Shown piece after piece: positions 55,226 through 64,000 of a stretch of DNA of 64,000 nucleotides (the first letter of the stretch is position 1; every line of letters starts with the position of its first letter). Location: contig NC_089547.1 in assembly GCF_040115645.1 (NCBI RefSeq), positions 5,518,001 to 5,582,000 of the forward strand, read 5' to 3'. Position numbers and translations under genes: made by a program. Source of the DNA: Euwallacea fornicatus. Its lineage: Eukaryota > Arthropoda > Insecta > Coleoptera > Curculionidae. The notes below the pieces were generated by a model. That model was not told the DNA's origin. It did not search any database and was given only the letters and a program-made list of their open reading frames with translations.

Positions 55226-58200
55226 CTAAAAGCACTCCCTCAGAGACCCTGCCACGCAATCAAACCAATACGAACTTTTTGAAGCAAACCAGCATGGTGT
55301 CGCCGATCCTAAAACTATCATCAGGGCTTCCTAATCAACATTATTACGTTGCCGTGATGAATAGCAGTGTTATCGTGAGAAAACCTGCAAAGCCATGGCC
55401 ATAGGTATTGTCGGGGAGAGCTGACTTAGCGATAAGCTCGTTGATAAGGAATTGTGTGGATTTCTGTAAATAAACAGTAAATATGTAAATGGTAAACGAT
55501 TTTGTAAATTACAGTAAGCGGCATTGATGATGTTTCGTTTGATAAAATGCTGCAATTCAAGGTGATCGAGTAGGAACAAAGCGGGTTCGGATCATCTGCA
55601 AAACCTCAGTAAAATCACCACTAAGGATCGGTTTCGACATTATTTCTCGTTTTCGATTAACGCGTATTTTGATAAAGGTCGTCTACTTTGGCGTATCGGA
55701 ATACCCATTACTTAAGCAGCTTTTTGTCGGTTTAAGTAACGTTGGTCTCGAACATAGGAATCTCTTAATTGGCTCTACCGGCTTAACATTCAGGCAGTTT
55801 TTGCCGAGTTTTTTTTTCGCCTCGACTGGCGATTTTAGTGGTCACTTTATAATGAGCTTCGGCGGCAGTAAAAAATGGTTTATGTGTGTTCCTCGGGTAT
55901 CGGGCGGAAGCCTAGAAAAGTACATCTTCGGGCTGTTATTTCGCATTACCCGAGCGGCGCTAAGGCGGGCAATAAGTGTCTATTTAGGCATATTGCGAGC
56001 GGAATTGCAGCTTTGCGAACGAGGAGGACCGGGATCGTGAGAGCAACCAGCAGGTACCGGGCCTCAAATTTAGTGAAACGCGGTGCGATCTAATAAAGTT
56101 GTTTTGAACTTTGTGCCACACGAAACTACATTTTAAGCATCTGCCGATCGATTCTTCAACCACTCCAACTTTCTCGTTTAAATATCATCCAATAAACCTA
56201 CAAAATACAGTCCTGCAGTTCCGGCATCGTGACCGGTCACGATTTTTCGCAATCCATCATCATTAATTATCTTTTGTGTTCAACTGTGGGTCATCACCAG
56301 TAAAATAAGATCTCTTATCTAACCGGCAACATGAAGACGATATTATACCTCATGAAATGCCGTATACCCTCCTTTTAAGGGGAAACCCCCACGCAACTCC
56401 GTGCAGTCGAATTAATGGTATCGAGTGCGCCACGTGACGGCAAGGTGATACCCACTGAATTTTTTTCCATTTTTTTAAAATTTTTTTATTAAAACTCTCG
56501 AGGAGTCAATATTGGCAATTAATTTTCATCACTCTGTATTATCGACGTCCGAAGAAAAACAGAAGTTGAGGAAGCCATGAAACTCTTATAGCAAAAGTTG
56601 GGAATTTCAACATCAACGTTTAAAGGAAACTTCGAATAGTTCGCGTCAGTTTTCGGATTATTTACGAGTTATAGCATAATCCTTGAGGATGGCAATAATT
56701 CATAATTTATCACATTGCACGTCTCTGTTATGAAAGACTAGTTGAATCTGATTAATTCCGTCGATAAAAATCGCATTTATAAGGTGATTTCACAGTAGAA
56801 AGTGAGAGTTCACCGCTTTGCATCGAGTGTATTATTAAAAGCGCATTACCGGCACAGACGTATCTGCTTAACTTAATTATGCCGAATAAATTAACGGACG
56901 TGTGTTTCCTCGAAAATGACGGCCGGTCAGACCGAATTTTTGCGCAAATTTGCGCTAATCAATCCAAAGGGCGATGCGGCGAGGCCGATCGGGATTGCGA
57001 ACCGACATGAACGCATCATAGGAGCTGCGTCCGCCTGGAGCGTGAAGGCGATGCTGCAGGCAACCATACGTACGTCCTTCAAGGAGCCGTATTAAATGCG
57101 TCGTTCGGATTCTTTTTCGGCGACGCCCGTCGAAGGGGGGCTCGCTAGAGCAGTTGTCAGGCCTCTTCAAGGTGGCTCGAACCAAAGCAGCCCCGTTCAA
57201 GCTCGAGGGGCCAACGGTGCCCCTTCGCCCCGTCGATAATCGCGTTTTTTTTTCGGAAAATTTCTTAACAGCGCCGATTGTTCTTGGCAACTGGACGAAA
57301 ACGGAGGGACACGCAGTGACGACCTTCATTCATCGCTGAAACAATTAAAAGGTGCGAGTAATAAAAGGCCGCGTGGCGAACCTAAAATCCCACTCAGGAT
57401 TGAACAAAAGCAAATTTCGTTGTCCTTTGCGGCCCACACATTCGCCGAATAACTCAGATAAAAGTGAGCAAAAAACTTAACGTAAATGCAAACTGTTTGT
57501 TCGTACGGTGCCATGCTATCAGTTATTTAGAAGCGAAGTTTACGTATTCATGGAGATAACAGAAGAATTGTGTCAATAGCAACAACGGTCCCCGACACAT
57601 TTCAGTTAAAGTGTTTTTTTTTTTCCCGAAAACTTGAAAACTTTTCGCAAACTTACTGGCACTGCCGCAGCTCCGAAATTTCCAGAGAAAAATCCTCTCT
57701 CCTGATCCCCTCCTCGGATAATCCTCGGGAGAACTTCAAGTTCAAGTAAACTTCACGGTAGTAACTTAAACCACTAATGCGATAGGTCGTGATTGGAGGT
57801 TCGACGATCGGCAAGTTATGCTCGCATCTGATCAGTTAACTGTACTCTTACACACGCTACGGCGAACTGAAGACGAGTTTGTCGTAAAACCTCCTCTCTG
57901 TGAAGCTGTCCGGAGTTTTCGCAGTGAGAGCTTCTTTCAGAGACGCTAAAATTCTACGTGTATATAGCTGCGTGTAGCTATAGCTATAAATAATACTTTT
58001 CGAGGCAGCAAACTAAGGGGAAACGTAACTTTTGAATGCAAATTCTGTGTATGCATTAGAAGGATGTTTGACCGTGTTTGTTTTGGACGTCCGCAAATTG
58101 CAATCACATCGCGCAACTTTGACTGCGAGTCCTGAATTATTTAATCCTCGAAGGCCTCCCCAAGGAGGAATTATCCCATACTTACGTCTTACTTATATTT

Positions 58201-61200
58201 GAGATGAGGACCTTTGGGCCGATCGGCGAACAGCCGCGCTGCTGTGGCTTTAAAGAGACTTCCAATTGCCCTATTCTCTCCGTAGGTGCACGCGCGTTTG
58301 GCCTTCCTTTTCGGCCTATCGCAGGTTCCAAGTCGCATTCGGAAGTGGTATTTACACTACGCCAACAAACTAGAACAAGTTCGCCACAGTTTTGTACACC
58401 GTTTTCGGCAAATCAGGCGCTAGTTCGGAATTCGGCGAAATCGAAACGAGCGACACAACGATGACAGCTTGCTGTCCGTGTAGGGCGCATGCCTCATTTC
58501 GACGTCAAAACGGCGCCATAAGAGAGTGGTCGCACGTTAAGATGGCCGTCTTCCGCTCGAAAAGTAGAGCCAGTGCGGACGGATGCCGGCAATTGTTCGT
58601 AAAAACGAGATCGCCTATTTATACAGTTGTCAAAAATGACAATTACCCTATAAGAAAAAATGGCGGCCGTCCTTCGACGTATTTGAGAGTATCGAGACTG
58701 AAACCTGCCAACAGTTCTCTCCTGCAGAAATACGCCCGTAACGGGACGAGGAACCACCGACTAATTTGCAGATGGAAAAAAGAAAGCAGTAAAATTGAAA
58801 GATAATCTAGTAACCGCATCTATTCAACCCCTTTTAGATGGCTTTTAGCCACCCTCAGCTGCATCGAGAAGTTGCTCTTATCCATTTCGCGATAGCGTCT
58901 ACAAAAAAAAAACGACTTTTACATGCGAAAATGGATCTTTATGTTTCCCTTAGAATGATATCAATTAGTGGTTTCTAGCAATTTATTTCGTTTTAAGTCG
59001 AGCTGAAGGGGGCTGCTTTTGCAGTCCATGTGACGGGTGATCATTAAAAAAAAAGTCGCAGTATACGGCGAGCTAGAAGCGTAAGGAGTTGATTAAGCCA
59101 TTTGTTATTCCCTTCAAACGTTGATGCCAGTCAAGCCTCTGATATTTGAACGCATTCCTGAGGTTTTTTCACCGATCACTCAGCACTACAGGATCGCGGC
59201 TCGCTGCAATCTTCAAAACCGCTTTTCTTCTACCTGTAGGTCAACAGAAACTAATTAAGTAATGCACTCCAAATAGGCATGAAGTTAAATCGCGCTCAGC
59301 TCTTGCCTTATCGATGAGACGTCCGGAAAAGCGTACTGCAAAGGTGAACCGTAAAACATTATAGTCTTCTTAATGGTTGTCTTTCTGTATTTGGCAATTA
59401 TTGCACAAACGGTCCCATTCTAAACGACCTACCAGTAACCATTAAGATTTATGTCAGCTGAGATGCAAGTACCGCAAGAGGCTGTTGAGCAACTGAATGT
59501 ATGTGGTTGGTGCTTTTGTTGCACACTTTGCAAATCGTTAAGTCTAGATCCAAATAACAAATCCATTTAATTATAAATTCCATTCGATTTTGCCCAAAAC
59601 CGAGACGGAAAGTCCTTCTGATTGCATCTTCATATTCAAATTCGTATTACGTTTTCCCCATCTTGAATCGGAACGTCGCTGATTGGTAGTTTGTTTGAGG
59701 AAAGGAATCTTAATTACCAAATCCAACGATTTTTCCCGATTTTCGTTGAATCCACCACGCAGCTTCACGTATAGATCGCCTAATATCGCCTCTTTCTGAA
59801 TATCGCAAATATAAGGCAATAAATCAGAGTTGAACTGGGGATTGTATGATTTTGCATGCTACGAATTAAAGGATCAACGAGAGCAGGACAGGATGGCTTT
59901 TAGGTATTAAATTTATCGAGAACATTAGTCGTTTTCCCCATTTGCCAAGCTCAATAAGAGCCATTTGTTCCTATTTGAAGTATTAAGTTTAGAAAGCAAT
60001 AAAGGGGGGAGAAGGGGTAGATTACTGCCTTAATTGTAACGGATTATTGAAGAGCGATTTGCATACAATATGAAAATTCGGACGTAACCAGCGCACGTAT
60101 CGCTGGATCCAGAGGAGATTTTCCTGGAATATTGATAACGTTTCAATTAGACAACCACGCGTACGCTCTGTGGAAGAACTAATCTCCCAATGGAATGATC
60201 AAACCGGCACGTTCTCCTTGAGCGAGTTCTGTGAGCTCGGCCGGTTCTCGTGGAAAAATGGACGTTCCACCCTCGTGCGCATTGTTGCACATGGGGGTTG
60301 CGACATGGGTTGTTCCAGCGCGAACTAATCTCGAGTAAAACTTCAAGGTGGTAGAAATACTTTTTCGCATAATATCACATTTGCCGGGAAAAATGCTTTT
60401 CAATTTTCATTAAAGCTGCTCTGCAAGAGCGAACTGTAACTGAATGTGAAATCTTCGGGGGGCCTAAAACCGCTACCTGCGAATTATATGCAGAGTTCCG
60501 CAATAATTTTAATGGTCCCCCTGGATTCAGCAGGAAGTTGTTGCGCAACTGGGGTAAGGATTAAACGAACGTCTCATTTGCTAAAGCGCTCAAACCACCC
60601 TGCTTGAAATAATAATGTATTATTCCAAGTTTCGATATACCTCTAGCCATATCCCCTCCGACACCCCCCCCCCCCCTCTCACCCCTCGAGTTTTTAAGGT
60701 GGGATTTTGATTTATGCACAGTTCCATTACAACTGCGGTTGGTCGCGTCCTGCTCTAAAAATGGACGATAAATCCTCTGGTGTACATAATTTTAATTTAC
60801 TACATAGGTGTACCTGTGTCGCTTATCGTAAATTTTCGTCGCTTCCTCTCTGTAGAACCAGCTTTATGAAATATTACTTGCACAGTCTAATTATACGTAG
60901 GGCGAAACATGCTTCACGGGCAGGGGCGTAGGTGCCGGGCAACATTCCTGTTCGCGGAAGAAGCAGGCCGCTAGAGAGCCTCAATACGTCAAGATCGCAA
61001 GCAATAATAAGGAAGCCCTATACTTGCATTGTCTATTTTAGGAGACAAGGGTAACAAATGACGTTGGGGCAGAATCCTTTTAGACCTATAAATTTTAATA
61101 CCGTTCTCTTCATCAAGGTGTCATACGAACGACGGACTCCTAAAAGACAATTCATCTTTGTTACTGGTGCTATTTGTTATAGGGGCACTTTTTGTCGGGT

Positions 61201-61681
61201 TTGCGCCTTGATGGCCCGTCAGGATTATCCCTTATTCTGGAATCGGAAAATTGGCTCAATTTTGCCAGACCAGTTCCTCAGCCGCACTCCGGTCCCGAGG
61301 AGGTGGCGATACACTTGCCACCGCAATCGGCACACTGCTTCATTAACGGCCGACAAGATCAGAGCCCCGGCAGCTACGTCTGGAAGATAAGAAATACAAC
61401 CGCGAATTTTCCAAAGTCGGCAAACGTAAGGGAATAGGTGAAGGCAATACTGGGGGAATGTATCCTGTCGCGGGGCAACGTCAACATGGGCCAATGTTGT
61501 GGAAATAATTGCCGTACATCGCTCCATTAATGCCCGACGTCGTCGGACCATGCATGCTGAGCCATTAAAACTGGAAAAGTTTCTCGGACACAAAACAGAA
61601 TTGAGTGGGTAATTTCGAGCGAATCAATTTGCGCAGCCTTTAGCCACTGTAATTACGATCCGTACTAGACATGTTGACCAA
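55226..61681. other. Noncoding or unrecognised, 6.5 kb
   Basis: It should contain the missing first exon and promoter of pgant5, but no in-phase ATG exon could be placed with confidence. Open frames are short and without domains. Poly-C runs occur near 60665-60675. Confidence 0.4.
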
Positions 61682-61711
61682 GGCCGAATGCCCCGGTAGG
61701 GGCATTCGGCC
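61682..61711. repeat. Perfect 13-bp inverted repeat with 4-nt loop
   Basis: GGCCGAATGCCCC, loop GGTA, then GGGGCATTCGGCC. It is a perfect hairpin of 13 base pairs with no poly-U tract after it, so not a bacterial-style terminator. Its function is unknown. Confidence 0.85.
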
Positions 61712-64000
61712 CCTAACCGGGTTCGAATATTGTACAAGTGCATTGGAAGAAAAAAAATCTCCCGAAGAAAAATACTCTCTTTAGGGGGAATATTAGAAAG
61801 GTTTTCGTGCTGTCGCTCGCAAGAAAAATGACATAGAAAACGAAAGCCCTTACATTGCGAAGTGGGATCTAACTCTATTACAAAGACATCAAAGGGGCGA
61901 GAAACTTGATAGGTTACATGTCGTAGGTATCATCTATTATATTACGTCTCAGGCAGATAATTAAATTTAGGGAAACGTCGTTAGGATGCCTCAGGGTAAT
62001 CCTTCACGACGGGCATATTCATTTTATCCGAGGAAAGTGCATTCTTAGATCATCTTCCGGGAAGCTAAATAGCAAAGACGACATGATTACCTTGACAATT
62101 TACGATCTGCACTGAAGAAGGCATATCCAACTTTCGACGCGATAAGATCCAATCTCCCTAGTTGCATAACGTCCATTTAACGGCAGCATTTCTAGTGTAG
62201 CAGTTCGCATAACCGGCAATTAAATTGTTTGTCTGCCAGTGTATATAATAAGTATAATCGAGGAAGTTCTTCTGCGAACGATTCACACCGTATAATTTCG
62301 GCCAAGTTCCCACGAGCAATAGGTAAACGAGCAGTTTGACCTTAGGTCGATTGCGATGAAAGCGGGTGACATGAGAGTGGTGCGGCATAGTTCACGTCAA
62401 AAAATGAGGATGAAGCGAAGATGATGAGGAAATGACGTGTCCGCGCAGCCCCGCTCCTTGAAACGCGAACGAGTGCACGTCATTTTGACGTCACGGACAG
62501 TTGTAGCAACATACTTAACGTCGATATCTGATCGAAGTTGGTTTGGTCCAAGAGGTCGAAGACGGAAAATGGCGCAGCGTCCGGGTCCGTGGACGCAAAT
62601 TCCTGGAATCGTCGCGGAATGATCCTCGTGATTTTCGTCATTATGCGCGCATTAAGGGCGCAAATTAAATACTGCCTCTTTGTATTCCGCAGGAACTTCG
62701 GCCGAGTCCTAGCCGTAGCTGCCTTTGCGGCTAAACTGGAAGGACTGCTCATACGAGACCAAATAAATTCCCGAATTAGCTGCCCCGCGGAGGCTAGCCC
62801 GCTAACGCGCTGGCAACGTCAACGGGAGAGTCCCCGTGCGTGACCTCCCCGAACGCACACCCTGCACATTCAACTTCGCCCATTCATCGGACGTTCCGTG
62901 ATTCACAAACCAATTTGGGGCATTCAGGAAGGCGCATACAAATTTTACAATTCCACTTCAATTAGTCGCAAGTGATTAGGATGTGGCGAAACCCATAACG
63001 AAACTAATTGCCGTGTTTTACCATCGATTTGAATGCGTATTTGCAGTGGAAGAATTGCCTTGCAGTCTTATTCAAACAGGGGCTTTTGAGTGAAACCAAA
63101 GCCCGCAAGTGAAATGTCAACACACGACGGCGAAGTTTGAGCAAATAGGGGCTTCGCCGTTGTAGAGGTAAATTTTATTAAGCCTCCATACCTGAACGTT
63201 TCATTTTGCAAGAGGAGCACTGCGAGACGTACATGTGTAGTTGATTCAGACATGATCAAATTTGGGTTGTGTGTGTGCGTGTGTGTGTGTGTTAAGGAGG
63301 ATGGCGAGTACTTTCGGATTTAAAAAATGACTCTTCCTCGAGCAGCAATGTCCGAACCGGGCTCGCAACATACAACACGGATGAACACGATCGGCGGGTT
63401 GGAATTTTGCTTTGCATCATCATCGTCCGATGAATAATACAATTTAATATTAAAAGTGAAAGGCAGCGCGATGTACAATACAGTCATCTGGCATTTAGAT
63501 GGTATAATTGAGAATTCGTCAATGACGTCCTTGCAGGGGAAAAAAATCGTCATTGTCGGCGGCAGAGGAGTTTTCACATCGTCATCACCAAGAACGGTGT
63601 CTATTTGAGTGGTCAATTAACACTCATCTTTAGCTTTCTTCTAAACTGATTGTGGCATTAGAATGTAATTTAATTTGCATATGCTCGGCACTCGTCTGCA
63701 AATTGCACTTACCGTTGAGATCGTTTATAATGGCGCATATTAACACTAAAGGACGTGTGCGTGCGTGTTCCGAATAAAAATCTCGCAGGGTCTCATCTGC
63801 AGTGAGTGACATTAATCCTTGGACAACACAAAGTACGCCTTTCAACGGCCAGTGTCTCGATTATCATTAGATTGCATTGTGTCATTTTGGTTCCTAAATT
63901 GGAAGGACAATGTCTAAGTCGGGATCCTCGAAGTTCGAGCAAGATCGGTTTTTTCGATTCGGATTTGTCGAAGAACACGTGAAATTGCGGCACGGCGATG
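61712..64000. other. Noncoding or unrecognised
   Basis: I see no supportable gene. A GT microsatellite is at 63267-63292. Short open frames near 62480-62843 are in a locally CpG-rich block and have no recognised domain. Confidence 0.4.
63267..63292. repeat. (GT)n microsatellite
   Basis: About 12 GT units with a single GC interruption. Confidence 0.9.

Noticed and set aside
55277..55298. ATG at 55298 as pgant5 exon 1 (MLVCFK...)
   Set aside because: The only in-phase donor there is AA|GTTCGT, a poor match to consensus; not strong enough to call.
61716..61732. GGGTTCGAAT as a tRNA T-arm
   Set aside because: No acceptor stem, D-arm or anticodon arm at the proper distances on either side.
62480..62752. 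90-codon minus-strand frame resembling a transposase tail
   Set aside because: No PPxSPDLxP block or other catalytic motif could be found in any frame.
1..64000. CRISPR array, operon or bacterial mobile island
   Set aside because: Tandem repeats here have no unique spacers and the genes are intron-containing animal genes.

Overview
The window reads as nuclear DNA of an insect, most likely a beetle. Evidence: protein-coding genes split by short introns (about 50-60 nt to about 800 nt) with GT/AG borders; a polypeptide GalNAc-transferase closest to the fly-type pgant5; no operons or bacterial ribosome sites; CpG-rich noncoding DNA; and relics of DNA transposons whose ends read ACAGGGTG / CACCCTGT, a type that is common in insect genomes. 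The beetle assignment is an inference; insect is well supported.

Layout. From 1 to about 9.7 kb there is no cellular gene I can support. The stretch holds transposon debris (a LINE reverse-transcriptase scrap, two decayed copies of a Tc1/mariner-IS630-like element, one with both terminal inverted repeats), a 57-bp minisatellite at 6.77-7.15 kb, and a 1.2-kb element with long inverted arms at 7.24-8.4 kb. From 9.7 to 12.8 kb (minus strand) lies a four-exon gene for an unrecognised proline- and asparagine-rich protein with a PPPY motif. From 12.8 to 27.4 kb I see only noncoding DNA, including a second terminal-inverted-repeat element at 13.76-14.91 kb. A five-exon SAFB-like RNA-binding protein gene lies at 27.5-30.9 kb (minus); as assembled here it has no SAP domain. 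The stretch from 31 to 39.9 kb is again almost empty, apart from retro- and DNA-transposon scraps near 38.2-38.7 kb.

From 40 to 55.2 kb the DNA is gene-dense and less GC-rich. In order: Ankrd27/VARP (minus, single exon), the proteasome lid deubiquitinase Rpn11/PSMD14 (minus, 3 exons), dehydrodolichyl diphosphate synthase DHDDS (plus, single exon), an M-Ras-type GTPase (minus, single exon), PDAP1 (plus, 5 exons), a satellite block with a 138-bp higher-order repeat, the enoyl-CoA hydratase-like ECHDC3 (minus, 5 exons) and pgant5 (minus, at least 8 coding exons, first coding exon not found). Two head-to-head pairs (Rpn11/DHDDS and M-Ras/PDAP1) are separated by only 0.87 and 0.58 kb between start codons and may share promoters. 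From 55.2 kb to the end I recognise no gene.

The genes are housekeeping functions (protein turnover, dolichol synthesis, endosomal traffic, O-glycosylation, small-GTPase signalling, mitochondrial acyl-CoA chemistry) and do not form one pathway. I found no clearly new multi-gene system. The most unusual points are the 138-bp higher-order satellite, the SAP-less SAFB-like gene, the long-arm inverted-repeat elements, a stop codon that overlaps a strong splice donor in the unknown gene, and a recursive-splice-like junction in PDAP1. All exon joins given here were checked for reading phase by hand, but there is no transcript evidence.
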